Part shown: positions 1-8,338 of the stretch, one piece after another
How the letters are laid out: each line of letters opens with the position of its first letter
Numbering within the stretch: position 1 is the stretch's first letter
Assembly (NCBI GenBank): GCA_910588905.1
Contig: CAJURZ010000008.1
Location: forward strand, 1-64,000
From: an uncultured Eggerthellaceae bacterium
GTDB lineage: Bacteria; Actinomycetota; Coriobacteriia; Coriobacteriales; Eggerthellaceae
DNA length: 64,000 nt
Reading direction: 5' to 3'
Made by a program: the position numbers and the translations under genes
Notes under the pieces: model-generated
Databases searched by the model: none
What the model saw: only the letters and a program-made list of their open reading frames with translations
What the model was told of the DNA's origin: nothing

Positions 1-988
1 CGAAAGCGAGGCCCCATGCCCAGCCGATCGGGCGCTCGGTGCCGATGATGTGAGCAGCACGCTTGATGGCCTCGACCGGAACGGTGGTGATCTCAGAGAC
101 CTTCTCCACCGGGTACTCGGCAGCGCGAGCCTTGACCTCATCCAGACCGTAGATCCACTGCTCAGCGAACTCGTGATCGTACTCATCGTTCTGGAACATG
201 AGGTTCATGATGCCCAGAGCCATGGCGGTGTCGGTCTGAGGACGGACCTGCAGCAGCAGGTTGCCGCGGTGAGCACCAACCCAGGTGACGCGGGGGTCGA
301 TGTCGATGATATGGGTACCCAAGCGCATCATGTCCACCAGGCAATGGCCGAAGAAGCCGTCGCCGTTGGAGGGCAGAGGCTCCTTGCCCCAGAGCACGAC
401 CCACTTGGAGAGGGTGTACTGCGGGTCGATGTAGGAGCCGGGCAGGTGACCTGCATAGTCGAGCTCAGGGTAGCCAGCGCCGAGCACGTAGTCGGCGATG
501 GAGCAACGAGGACCATAGCAAGACCAGCCAGACTGGGTGTAGCAGCAGTTAGGGGACTGCAGCACAGAGAAGGTCAGAGCGTAGTAGAAGATGCAAGCCT
601 CACGGCCGGTGCCGCCGAAGCAGACGATGGATTCCGGGCCGTAGGTGTTCTGGAAGTAGCGCACCTTCTCGCAGATGGTGTCGATAGCCTCGTCCCAAGT
701 GGTCTGAACCCACTTGTCCTTACCACGATCCTCGATAGCACGCTTCATCGGGTGGATGATGCGGCTCGGCGCATACGTGTACTCACGCAGCGCGAGGTTC
801 ATGGCGTTCACGCGGCCGGTGGTGATGGGGTTGTCGTCGTCACCCTCGATGCGGATGAGCTCGCCATCCTTGGTGATGACCTTGACGCCATACCCTACCG
901 GGTGAGATCCCGGAGGAGACCACGTGTTGGAGCGTGTAGCGACGGTGCCGTCTTCGCGCTCGACTCGCCACTCTTTGCTGTAAGCCAT
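1..988 (-). CDS. Molybdopterin-dependent oxidoreductase, DMSO-reductase superfamily, pyrogallol-transhydroxylase/catechol-dehydroxylase-like (C-terminal part outside window)
   Basis: I read the reverse strand from an ATG at 988 (MAYSKEWRVE) for about 329 codons to the window edge without a stop. Features of the family: a beta-rich N-terminus (WSPPGSHPVGYG), the block IEGDDDNPITTGRVN, the block YAPSRIIHPMKRA, and a segment QSGWSCYGPRCS near residue 150-165 where the protein Mo ligand usually lies. Members bind bis-MGD and catalyse hydroxyl transfer or reductive dehydroxylation of phenols, acetylene hydration or other redox reactions; the substrate cannot be told here. The cysteines that hold an N-terminal [4Fe-4S] cluster in most relatives are replaced (Ser/Gly/Tyr/Asn), as in the cluster-free large subunit of pyrogallol transhydroxylase. 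A partner Fe-S subunit might therefore lie beyond the left edge. There is no Tat signal, so a cytoplasmic location is likely. It is transcribed away from the LuxR-type gene at 1262. Confidence 0.85.
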   Translation of the reverse strand, partial: MAYSKEWRVEREDGTVATRSNTWSPPGSHPVGYGVKVITKDGELIRIEGDDDNPITTGRVNAMNLALREYTYAPSRIIHPMKRAIEDRGKDKWVQTTWDEAIDTICEKVRYFQNTYGPESIVCFGGTGREACIFYYALTFSVLQSPNCCYTQSGWSCYGPRCSIADYVLGAGYPELDYAGHLPGSYIDPQYTLSKWVVLWGKEPLPSNGDGFFGHCLVDMMRLGTHIIDIDPRVTWVGAHRGNLLLQVRPQTDTAMALGIMNLMFQNDEYDHEFAEQWIYGLDEVKARAAEYPVEKVSEITTVPVEAIKRAAHIIGTERPIGWAWGLAF

Positions 989-1261
989 ACTTTTCCTTCT
1001 TTCTCGCGTTTCCATACTTTATGGAACCTTCCCGCATGCGCGAACATGCGGTCTTACAAGCCTGCCGACATTACATATATATGCAATGTGCGGCAACCTT
1101 CTGAGCTATCCCTAGCTAACCCAGAAAGCTGCTTGGAAGCCGATCAGAAACAGCCTTGGCTGTGACTGGTTACGAAATATAAACAGGAGGGTAAAAATCA
1201 GGTCGTATCATCAGATTGTAATTAGCTTTCAACCCCTCATACTCGCGGGTTGATTTTTATC
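989..1261. promoter_or_regulatory. Divergent promoter region between molybdoenzyme and LuxR-type regulator
   Basis: This is a 273 bp AT-richer gap between two divergently transcribed genes. It holds the AT-rich stretch ttacatatatatgcaatg near 1070-1088 and a purine-rich aggaggg at about 1183-1189 that is not followed by an in-frame start. I see no confident -35/-10 pair and no defined operator. By analogy with Eggerthellaceae molybdoenzyme loci, the regulator probably acts here; that is inference. Confidence 0.4.
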
Positions 1262-3163
1262 ATGACCATTTCTATAATGCCTGTTCAGACGCTCGCATCG
1301 CATCAATCCGAAAGGCATCGCTTGTCAACTCCAGAACCGCGGATCACCGTGAGCATAAAACAGAGTGCCGATGGCTCCCGAGCCACGGGTGAGCTCAATT
1401 CGCTCTCCCTTGGATTCGGCATATTCCAAGTCTGGCTCTTCATGGCTGTATACAACGGGGCGAGGATGTTCTCCCCGTCCGAACTGATCCCGGCCTTCCC
1501 CTTTCTTCCCCCTGAGATGGCATCTCCTGTGCTCGTAGCCTTCTTGCTAGTAGGAGGCATCGGGCTGATCGCCATCGGCGCCACGAATCAGCTATTCCTG
1601 CGCTTCTATGTGAGCAAGCGCGCCCTCTTCGCAGCAACCCTCCTCTGCTGCCTGGGCACCGCACTGCTCTATGGGGGTTGCATAACCGATGTCGGCACCC
1701 TGCTTGCCATGACCGCTGGTGCCATCATGGGCATCGGCTCAAGCCTCCTCTTCATCATCTGGGGAACCACATTCGCCCGATTCCAATTCGCCACCATCGT
1801 CCTCAATACCGCTATCTCCTATGTAGTGGGCATCTCCATCTCGGTCGTCTGTGCGAACTGGGTCCCCTCCCCCATCAGCGGACTGATCACCATCCTGCTG
1901 CCCTTGGCATCCATGCCGATCCTCATGAATATGATCCCCCGGCCCTACTACCAGCGCCATGAAGAGCCCATCTTCCGGCCACTCTCGGCCAACCGGGTGA
2001 ATGAGGCATCCTTCCTTGCGCGCTTCGGTTTCCCTGTACTGGTTGTGGGCATCACTCTGGGAGCCCTTCGCAGCGTCTGTATCGGCCAGGTGCTTCCCGA
2101 AGGATCGCTCACCATCCAATTCGCCTTCGGGCTCTCCTGCATCACGTCTTTGGTCATCTATGTCATGGCCATCGCCATCACGAAGCGCGGCCTGTTCTGG
2201 GACACCCTCTTCCGCGTGGTCATGCCCATCACCATGGCAGGGATCGCCAGCATAGCCCTGCTCGTAGGAGACTGGGATATCCTCGCATCGTTCTTCGTCT
2301 CCATGGGCTATGTTTGCCTTGAGATCATGCTCTGGGTCTTCTTCGCCGGAGTGGCCCAGCAGTTCCGCATCTCCCCTATCTTCGTCTTCGGCATCGGACG
2401 CGGTCTCTTGGAATTCGGCAGCGTGGTAGGCTCGGTCATCGTGACCGAGGTGTTCCTGGTAGGCCTCTCTGAAACAGGCCTTGCCCGATCAGCACTCCTC
2501 TTGGCCGTGCTGCTCTCCATCGGCTACGCGCTCCTTCCTCGCTATCGGGAGATAAAGGCCATGGTGTCTGACCCCCACGCGCCCCAGACCAAGGCAGAAG
2601 CGCCGGTCCAGATGTGGGAAGGCGTCTCCCACGATGGCACGCCCATTCCTGCAGGCGGTGCCATCGGTGCTTTCGGCGGAACGGCCGTGTTCGCCCCCAT
2701 CGTCAATACCACGCCCCTGACCTCTGGTGCGAAAGAAGGCCCGTCTTCCAGCGATGCTGAGGGAACCGCCGCTCCTGATGAAGAGACCGATGAAGAGAAG
2801 GGGAGCTTCCGACGCCGCTGCGATGAGCTCTCAGAACAGTACCTCCTCTCCACCCGGGAGAAGGAAGTGTTCCTCATCCTTGCGAAGGGGCATAACGCCA
2901 CCTTCATCCAAGAGCAGCTCTGCGTTTCGAAGAGCACGGCGAAAACCCATATCAACCACATCTACAAGAAGATGGATATCCACACCCAGCAAGAGCTCTT
3001 GAAGATGGTCGAGGATCGCCCCCGGCTCTCCAAACGAAAGCAGAAGGCAGCAGCGAAGGAAGCAGCGGCCAAAGAGGCAGCCAAAGACGCAGCTTCGGCC
3101 TCCAAGGATGCTGAAGGGTCGCGCAAGAGGAGCCTTCGCGCTGACATCTTCGGCACTCGATAA
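1262..3163 (+). CDS. Membrane-embedded LuxR-family transcriptional regulator (polytopic sensor plus HTH)
   Basis: The protein has about 633 residues. The N-terminal two thirds (about residues 50-430) carry roughly twelve hydrophobic helices, resembling a transporter-like sensor domain. A charged, Ala/Glu-rich linker follows, then a C-terminal LuxR/GerE helix-turn-helix (LSTREKEVFLILAKG, then the recognition part SKSTAKTHINHIYKK) at about 530-585. The last 45 residues are a Lys/Ala-rich tail. This architecture is expanded in Eggerthella, Gordonibacter and Slackia, often beside molybdoenzymes or other respiratory genes, where it is taken to sense a small molecule at the membrane. Here it is divergent from the molybdoenzyme at 1-988, so it probably controls it. 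The start is uncertain: TTG at 1250, ATG at 1262 and GTG at 1349 are in frame and none has a strong Shine-Dalgarno. Confidence 0.85.
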   Translation: MTISIMPVQTLASHQSERHRLSTPEPRITVSIKQSADGSRATGELNSLSLGFGIFQVWLFMAVYNGARMFSPSELIPAFPFLPPEMASPVLVAFLLVGGIGLIAIGATNQLFLRFYVSKRALFAATLLCCLGTALLYGGCITDVGTLLAMTAGAIMGIGSSLLFIIWGTTFARFQFATIVLNTAISYVVGISISVVCANWVPSPISGLITILLPLASMPILMNMIPRPYYQRHEEPIFRPLSANRVNEASFLARFGFPVLVVGITLGALRSVCIGQVLPEGSLTIQFAFGLSCITSLVIYVMAIAITKRGLFWDTLFRVVMPITMAGIASIALLVGDWDILASFFVSMGYVCLEIMLWVFFAGVAQQFRISPIFVFGIGRGLLEFGSVVGSVIVTEVFLVGLSETGLARSALLLAVLLSIGYALLPRYREIKAMVSDPHAPQTKAEAPVQMWEGVSHDGTPIPAGGAIGAFGGTAVFAPIVNTTPLTSGAKEGPSSSDAEGTAAPDEETDEEKGSFRRRCDELSEQYLLSTREKEVFLILAKGHNATFIQEQLCVSKSTAKTHINHIYKKMDIHTQQELLKMVEDRPRLSKRKQKAAAKEAAAKEAAKDAASASKDAEGSRKRSLRADIFGTR

Positions 3164-3193
3164 AAAGAACGGGCATCGAAAGCAGATGCCCGT
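3162..3193 (-). terminator. Rho-independent terminator of the leuS-sanA-serA run
   Basis: A perfect 9 bp stem (ACGGGCATC / GATGCCCGT, 3169-3193, loop of 7) is followed on the minus strand by a T-rich run (3162-3168). It lies just past the serA stop and may also help end the convergent LuxR gene. Confidence 0.8.
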
Positions 3194-3219
3194 CTACGAA
3201 TCAGATCTGTCAGAAGCTG

Positions 3220-4137
3220 TTACAGATTCACGCAGTGGACCTTGGTGCCGTCAGCCAGGTAATCCATGACCTGATTCACGGCCATGACAGCGCAGTTGTC
3301 CTCAGCCTCAGCCGTGGAAGCGCCCAGGTGCGGGATCACGATGGCACGCTCCATCTTCACCACTGCCGGGTTCGCGAAATCCGTCACATACCGCGCTACC
3401 TTGCCAGCCTCGAGCGCAGCGGCCATATCGGCATCATTCACCAGCGAATCCCGCGAGAAGTTCAGGAACACCACACCATCCTTCATCTGGCTGATGGCTG
3501 AGGCGTCGATCATGCCCTTCGTGGAATCAGTGGCCGGTACATGGATGGTGATGTAATCAGCCTTTCCATAGAGATCAGCCAGGTCAGCAACGAAGGTCAT
3601 ATCTGCTGAGATATCAGCAGCCTTGGCCGCATCAAGGAAGGGGTCATAACCCACCACGTCCATGCCCAGCGCCTCAGCTGCAGCAACCACCAGCTTGCCG
3701 ATGGCCCCCAGCCCGATGACGCCCAAGGTCTTGCCGGATATCTCGCCACCAGCGAAGGCCTTCTTCGCCTTCTCGGCAGCCTTGCCCACGTTCTCATCGT
3801 CGGCGTTGTCCTTCACCCACTGGATGCCGCCTACGATATCCCGCGAAGCCATCAGCATGCCTGCCAGCACCAGCTCCTTCACAGCGTTCGCATTGGCACC
3901 GGGGGTATTGAAGACAGCGACCCCTGCTTCTGCCAGCGCATCCAGCGGGATGTTGTTCACGCCCGCCCCAGCCCGAGCCACAGCCTTCAGGTTCGCAGGA
4001 ACGCTCATCTCGTGCATGTTGGCCGAACGTACGAGGATGACATCCGCCTCCTCTACGTTGTCTGTCAGCTGGTACTCATCGGTCAGCAGATCCAGCCCCT
4101 TCGCAGATATGTTGTTCAAGCAATGCACCTTATACAT
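3220..4137 (-). CDS. serA: D-3-phosphoglycerate dehydrogenase-like NAD-dependent 2-hydroxyacid dehydrogenase, short form
   Basis: It has 305 residues. The first step of serine synthesis, 3-phosphoglycerate to 3-phosphohydroxypyruvate with NAD+, is the likely reaction. Visible motifs are the substrate-loop RAGAGVNN, the dinucleotide-binding GVIGLGAIG near residue 143, the catalytic Arg region NFSRDSLV, and the C-terminal catalytic His in IPHLGAST. The C-terminal ACT or intervening regulatory domain of longer SerA proteins is absent, so serine feedback through ACT is not expected. No serC neighbour is in view, so a different 2-hydroxyacid substrate cannot be excluded. It is last in a minus-strand run after leuS and the SanA-like gene, 63 bp downstream, and is followed by a good terminator. 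Confidence 0.85.
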   Translation of the reverse strand: MYKVHCLNNISAKGLDLLTDEYQLTDNVEEADVILVRSANMHEMSVPANLKAVARAGAGVNNIPLDALAEAGVAVFNTPGANANAVKELVLAGMLMASRDIVGGIQWVKDNADDENVGKAAEKAKKAFAGGEISGKTLGVIGLGAIGKLVVAAAEALGMDVVGYDPFLDAAKAADISADMTFVADLADLYGKADYITIHVPATDSTKGMIDASAISQMKDGVVFLNFSRDSLVNDADMAAALEAGKVARYVTDFANPAVVKMERAIVIPHLGASTAEAEDNCAVMAVNQVMDYLADGTKVHCVNL

Positions 4138-4200
4138 GAGGATTCCTTTCGATCAGATATCTCTGAGGATGATACCGCAAGGAACCGGTGCAGAGCAGCG

Positions 4201-4869
4201 TTACGAGGTCATAGGTTGGGAAGCATCTTCCGGCGGAATGCGGAAGAGCGTCTGGAGGAAGTCCTTATCCCGGGCAATGACCTCGCGTAGGCTGTAGGAC
4301 ATCTGATTGTCGTAGGCGCCCTTGTCGGCCGCCACCCCCTGGGCGGTCATGCCGAGACCTTGGGCGATGGCCAGCGCGCGATAGAGATGATATGCCTGGG
4401 TGACGATCATCACATCGTCTGCCCCATACACGTGCTTCGCCCGATAGACCGAAGCGTAGGTGTCATAGCCCGCATGGTCTACCACCACATCATCTGCCGG
4501 AACGCCCAGGGAAACACAGTAGGCCTTCATGGCATCGGATTCGTTGTAGTGGGCTTCGCGGTTATCTCCGCTCACGATGATCTGATCCGCCGCACCCGCC
4601 AGGAAGAGGTCAGCGGCTACTTCCAGCCGATCAGCCAGGATGTCCGACGGCTTCCCCGACGGCAGCACCGATGCCCCTAGCACGAGGATGGCTTGGGCGT
4701 GGGTCCCGGATTCCTCGATCTGGGCGATGGTGTGCACATCGTTACGGGTGCTTGCCAGGATATAGGCGCTCACAGAGGCCGAGAACGCAGCGAAGATCAC
4801 CACGGCTCCCAAGAGCACGGTGAAGATGCGGCGCAGGATGCCTTTTCGTGCAGCCTTCTCCCGAGCCAA
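4201..4869 (-). CDS. sanA: SanA/YdcF-like DUF218 membrane-anchored protein
   Basis: It has 222 residues with a basic N-terminus, one membrane helix (about residues 13-38), then an extracytoplasmic DUF218 domain. Motifs include AILVLGASVLPSG, LADRLEVAADLF, IIVSGDN near the middle, and VTQAYHLYRAL. E. coli SanA contributes to envelope barrier function and vancomycin exclusion at high temperature; the chemistry of the family is not settled, although the related ElyC acts in envelope polysaccharide synthesis. The start is a TTG directly abutting the leuS TAA, with no other in-frame start before the membrane helix, so translation is probably coupled to leuS. Confidence 0.85.
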   Translation of the reverse strand: MAREKAARKGILRRIFTVLLGAVVIFAAFSASVSAYILASTRNDVHTIAQIEESGTHAQAILVLGASVLPSGKPSDILADRLEVAADLFLAGAADQIIVSGDNREAHYNESDAMKAYCVSLGVPADDVVVDHAGYDTYASVYRAKHVYGADDVMIVTQAYHLYRALAIAQGLGMTAQGVAADKGAYDNQMSYSLREVIARDKDFLQTLFRIPPEDASQPMTS

Positions 4870-7428
4870 TTATTTGACCACCAAATTGACCAAACGCTTG
4901 GGAACGACGATCTCCTTCACTACCGTCTTGCCTTCCAGGGCCTGGGCCGCCGCCGTACGGGCAGCGCTCAGGATGTCTTCCTCAGGAGCGTCGGCCGCCA
5001 CCGTGATGTGAGCCTTCACCTTGCCGTTGAGCTGTACCGCCAGCTCTACTTCATCAGCAGCTGCTTGGGCCGGATCGAAGGAAGGCCAGGGCTGTTGATG
5101 CACCGACCCCTCCCCTTCCAGCGTTGTCTGCCAGAGCTCTTCGGCCATATGGGGCACGATGGGCGCCAAAAGCTTCACCAGCGTCTCAGCCACATCCCGG
5201 CAAAGCGGGCCGCCTGTCTTGCAATTCATCCGGTGCTCCGCCGGACGCACCCGCAGGAAGGTACCGGCAGCGTTCGTCAGCTCCATGATGGCAGCCAGCG
5301 CGGTATTGAAGTTGTTGCGATCGAAATCCTCGGAGACCTTACCCACCACGCGGTGACGCTCCCGCTTCATGGCCATAGCCAGCTCATGGGCCTTCGAGCT
5401 GTCGGCCTCAGGGTCGAACAGGGTATCCTCGCCAGCCTTGCCCACCAGGTCATTGACGATGCGCCAGACGCGGTTCAGGTACTTGAACATGCCCGCCAGG
5501 CCGTCTTCGTTCCACAGCTTTTCCTTATCAGGAGGCCCCATGAAGAGCATGGCCGCCCGCACGGCATCAGCCCCGTACTGGGCGATCATCTCCTCGGGCG
5601 AGACCACGTTGCCCTTGGATTTGCTCATCACATCTCCGTGAGCGTCCAGCACCATGCCCTGACAGAGCAGATTGGCGAAGGGCTCGCTGAAGTCGAGCAG
5701 CCCCGCATCCCGCAGCACCTTCGTGAAGAAGCGGCTATAGAGCAGATGTAGGATGGCATGTTCGATGCCGCCGATGTATTGGTCTACCGGCATCCAGGCG
5801 TTCGCCTTCTTCGGATCGAAGGGAGCGTGGACGTTGTGCGGATCGGTATAGCGCATGTAGTACCAGCTGGAGCAGGTGAAGGTGTCCATGGTATCTGTCT
5901 CGCGCTTGGCCGCACCACCGCAGACCGGACAGGTAGTATTGGCGAAGGCAGCATGGGTAGCCAGCGTCTCCCCTGCACCCAGATCGATGTCTTCCGGCAG
6001 GCGCACGGGCAGGTCCTCTTCCGGCACCGGCACCACGCCGCACGCCGGGCAATGGATGGCCGGGATAGGGTTGCCCCAATAGCGCTGCCGGCTGATGAGC
6101 CAATCCCGCAGGCGGTATTCCACCGTGCGCTGCCCCTTGCCCTCCTGCTGGAGGCGACAGACGATGGCCTCTTCGCCTTCCGAATGCTTACCACCGCGCA
6201 AACCCGTGAACTCCCCGGATTGCACCAAGATGCCCTCGGCTGCGAAAGCCTCAGGCCAATCCACCGTGGTGACCTGACGGTCACGTACATCCTTCAGCTG
6301 GTCGTACTGCGGATCATCCTCCGGCAGGATGATGGGGATGATGGGCAGGTCATACTTGCGAGCGAATTCGAAGTCGCGCTGGTCGCCGCAGGGCACGGCC
6401 ATGACCGCACCGGTGCCGTAATCAGCCACCACGTAATCAGCCACCCACACGGGCACCTGTTCGCCATTCACCGGGTTCAGCACGAAGCGCCCGGTGAAGA
6501 CACCGTGCTTGTCCCGCTCTCCCTGGGCGCGCTCAAGGGCGCTGACCTTGCGGGCCTCTTCGGCGAAGCCCAGGACCTCGGCCTCCGTCGGCGTTCCCTT
6601 GACCAGCGCCTCCAGGCCAGGGTATTCCGGCGCCAGCACGAAGAAGCTGCACCCGAAGAGGGTGTCTGCCCGCGTGGTGAACACGGTGATGACCTCGTCT
6701 GTGGGAGTTCCGTCAACACCCACCACCGTGAAGTCCACGTTCGCGCCTTCGGATCGGCCGATCCAGTTCGCCTGCTGCTGCTTCACATTCTCAGGCCAGC
6801 CGGTCAGCTGATCGAGGTCTTGCAAGAGCTCTTCGGCGTAATCAGTGATCTTGAAGTACCACTGGGTGAGGTCGCGCTTCTCCACCTCTGTATCACAGCG
6901 CCAACAACGGCCGTCGATCACCTGCTCGTTCGCCAGCACCGTGCCGCAGCCCTCGCACCAGTTCACCGGCGAATTTCGGCGCTCTACCAGCCCGCGCTTC
7001 CAGAACTCCAGGAAGATCCACTGACCCCAGCGGTAATACTCCGGGTCACAGGCCACCACCGTGCGGTCCCAGTCATAGGAGAAGCCCATGCGCTTGAAGG
7101 AGGCCCGCTGGGTGTCTATGTTCTCGTAGGTCCACTTCGCCGGATGCGAATGGTGCTTGATGGCGGCGTTCTCCGCGGGCAGCCCGAAGGCATCCCAGCC
7201 CATGGGATGCAGCACGTTGTATCCATTCATGCGTGCGTACCGGGCGATCACGTCTCCATAGGTGTAATTGCTCACGTGACCCATGTGGATGTCTCCCGAA
7301 GGGTAGGGGAACATCTCCAGCACGTACTTGCGGGGCTTATCGGATGCCTCATCCACAGCATAGAGCCCGTTCTCCTCCCATTGCAGCTGAAGGCGCGGCT
7401 CTATCTCATGAGGGTTGTACTCTTTCAT
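4870..7428 (-). CDS. leuS: Leucyl-tRNA synthetase
   Basis: This cytoplasmic class I synthetase of 852 residues charges tRNA-Leu with leucine. The HIGH-type motif is GDIHMGHVSNYTYGD and the KMSKS-type motif is DVMSKSKGNVVSPEE. A zinc-binding-like CEGCG...CWRC stretch follows the N-terminal half of the Rossmann fold, a large CP1 editing insert lies between, and the C-terminal anticodon-binding and LeuS-specific domains are complete (ends KRLVNLVVK). An ORF open upstream to 7539 is possible, but the ATG at 7428 has a well-placed AAGGAAG and gives the usual start MKEYNPHEIE. A cognate tRNA-Leu lies at 54404-54490. Confidence 0.97.
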   Translation of the reverse strand: MKEYNPHEIEPRLQLQWEENGLYAVDEASDKPRKYVLEMFPYPSGDIHMGHVSNYTYGDVIARYARMNGYNVLHPMGWDAFGLPAENAAIKHHSHPAKWTYENIDTQRASFKRMGFSYDWDRTVVACDPEYYRWGQWIFLEFWKRGLVERRNSPVNWCEGCGTVLANEQVIDGRCWRCDTEVEKRDLTQWYFKITDYAEELLQDLDQLTGWPENVKQQQANWIGRSEGANVDFTVVGVDGTPTDEVITVFTTRADTLFGCSFFVLAPEYPGLEALVKGTPTEAEVLGFAEEARKVSALERAQGERDKHGVFTGRFVLNPVNGEQVPVWVADYVVADYGTGAVMAVPCGDQRDFEFARKYDLPIIPIILPEDDPQYDQLKDVRDRQVTTVDWPEAFAAEGILVQSGEFTGLRGGKHSEGEEAIVCRLQQEGKGQRTVEYRLRDWLISRQRYWGNPIPAIHCPACGVVPVPEEDLPVRLPEDIDLGAGETLATHAAFANTTCPVCGGAAKRETDTMDTFTCSSWYYMRYTDPHNVHAPFDPKKANAWMPVDQYIGGIEHAILHLLYSRFFTKVLRDAGLLDFSEPFANLLCQGMVLDAHGDVMSKSKGNVVSPEEMIAQYGADAVRAAMLFMGPPDKEKLWNEDGLAGMFKYLNRVWRIVNDLVGKAGEDTLFDPEADSSKAHELAMAMKRERHRVVGKVSEDFDRNNFNTALAAIMELTNAAGTFLRVRPAEHRMNCKTGGPLCRDVAETLVKLLAPIVPHMAEELWQTTLEGEGSVHQQPWPSFDPAQAAADEVELAVQLNGKVKAHITVAADAPEEDILSAARTAAAQALEGKTVVKEIVVPKRLVNLVVK

Positions 7429-7467
7429 AGGACTTCCTTGCTTGAGGTAAGTAGAATATGTGGGAAC

Positions 7468-7473
7468 ATTATA
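7468..7473 (-). promoter_or_regulatory. Likely -10 box for leuS
   Basis: The minus strand reads TATAAT at 7473-7468, about 40 bp before the leuS ATG. I see no clear -35. The same sequence on the plus strand gives TATAAC at 7470-7475, about 40 bp before engB, so two promoters may overlap back to back in this 85 bp gap. Confidence 0.55.
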
Positions 7474-7513
7474 ACGACGCAGTTTCGTCCGCAGCGTAGA
7501 AACCGAGGGCTCC

Positions 7514-8101
7514 ATGAACTTCCATAAAGCCGCATTCAAGGCGGCCTACGGCACCGAAGCGCAGCTTCCTGAAAGCCAACGGGCCGAGGTCTCCTTCGCG
7601 GGACGTTCGAACGTGGGGAAGTCCTCCTTGCTGAACAAGCTCATGTTCCGCAAGGGCCTGGCGAAGGTGTCCTCCACGCCAGGCAAGACGGCTACCGTGA
7701 ACTTCTATGACGTGGATGGCGTTGATCTGGTGGATCTGCCAGGCTATGGCTATGCGAAGGTGTCGAAGTCAGAGTTGGACCGCTGGGCGGACCTCATCGA
7801 AGGGTACTTCAACCAAGATCGCCAGTTCGCTTTGGTGGTGAGCCTCATCGACATCCGCCATGACCCCAGCGCCCTGGATCACAACATGGTAGGGTTCCTG
7901 AAGGAGGCTGGGCTTCCCTTCGCCATCGCCCTCACCAAGGCCGACAAGCTCTCCAAGCAGAAGGCGAACACCCAAAAGCAACGGCTGGCGAAGGCCCTGG
8001 ATCTGCCGAAGGGAACGCCGGTCGTCCTGACATCCGCCGAAGCAGGAACGGGCATAGAAGACCTGCGTAGGCTGATAGCCGAACGAGCCATATCCTCATA
8101 G
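7514..8101 (+). CDS. engB: Ribosome biogenesis GTP-binding protein EngB/YsxC
   Basis: It has 195 residues, the usual family length. This is a small TrmE-Era-like GTPase needed for late assembly of the large ribosomal subunit. The G motifs are all present: G1 GRSNVGKSS, a G2 threonine in the STPGKTATVNF switch, G3 DLPGYG, G4 TKADK, and G5 TSA near the C-terminus. It is divergent from leuS and is followed immediately by a 12 bp hairpin overlapping its TAG stop. Confidence 0.96.
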   Translation: MNFHKAAFKAAYGTEAQLPESQRAEVSFAGRSNVGKSSLLNKLMFRKGLAKVSSTPGKTATVNFYDVDGVDLVDLPGYGYAKVSKSELDRWADLIEGYFNQDRQFALVVSLIDIRHDPSALDHNMVGFLKEAGLPFAIALTKADKLSKQKANTQKQRLAKALDLPKGTPVVLTSAEAGTGIEDLRRLIAERAISS

Positions 8102-8138
8102 GAAACGATGCGGTCGCAACGCATCGTTTCCTTGGCTG
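8101..8138 (+). terminator. Hairpin after engB
   Basis: A perfect 12 bp inverted repeat (GGAAACGATGCG / CGCATCGTTTCC, loop GTCGCAA, 8101-8131) starts at the last base of the engB stop codon. Only TTGG follows, so it is a weak intrinsic terminator or an RNA-stabilising hairpin. Confidence 0.55.
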
Positions 8139-8145
8139 CAACGCC

Positions 8146-8317
8146 GGGCCGACCACGGTCGGCCCCTACAACAGCAATGATGCGAATCCCTGTAGGGGTC
8201 GATCATGATCGACCCCAAAACGCAACAACCTGCCTAATACAACAGAGGGCCGACCACGGTCGGCCCCTACAGCAGACAGTGGTACGGTTTCCCGTAGAGG
8301 TCGAACGTGTTCGACCC
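8146..8317. repeat. Cluster of four REP-like palindromes (two tail-to-tail pairs)
   Basis: Copies lie at 8146-8169 (+), 8192-8216 (-), 8247-8270 (+) and 8294-8317 (-). Each is an imperfect palindrome with an invariant foot, CCCCTAC on one side, which is GTAGGGG on the opposite strand. The cores read GACCACGGTC, GATCATGATC, GACCACGGTC and GAACGTGTTC: stem bases differ between copies but stay paired. The plus/minus order makes two BIME-like pairs with 22-23 bp spacers. They fill the convergent gap between engB and guaB. Confidence 0.88.
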
Positions 8318-8338
8318 AAAGCAGCGCGCTGTTAGCAG

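Noticed and set aside
50..1165. Long plus-strand open frame over the molybdoenzyme
   Set aside because: It has no recognisable protein features; the minus strand encodes a clear molybdopterin oxidoreductase over the same bases.
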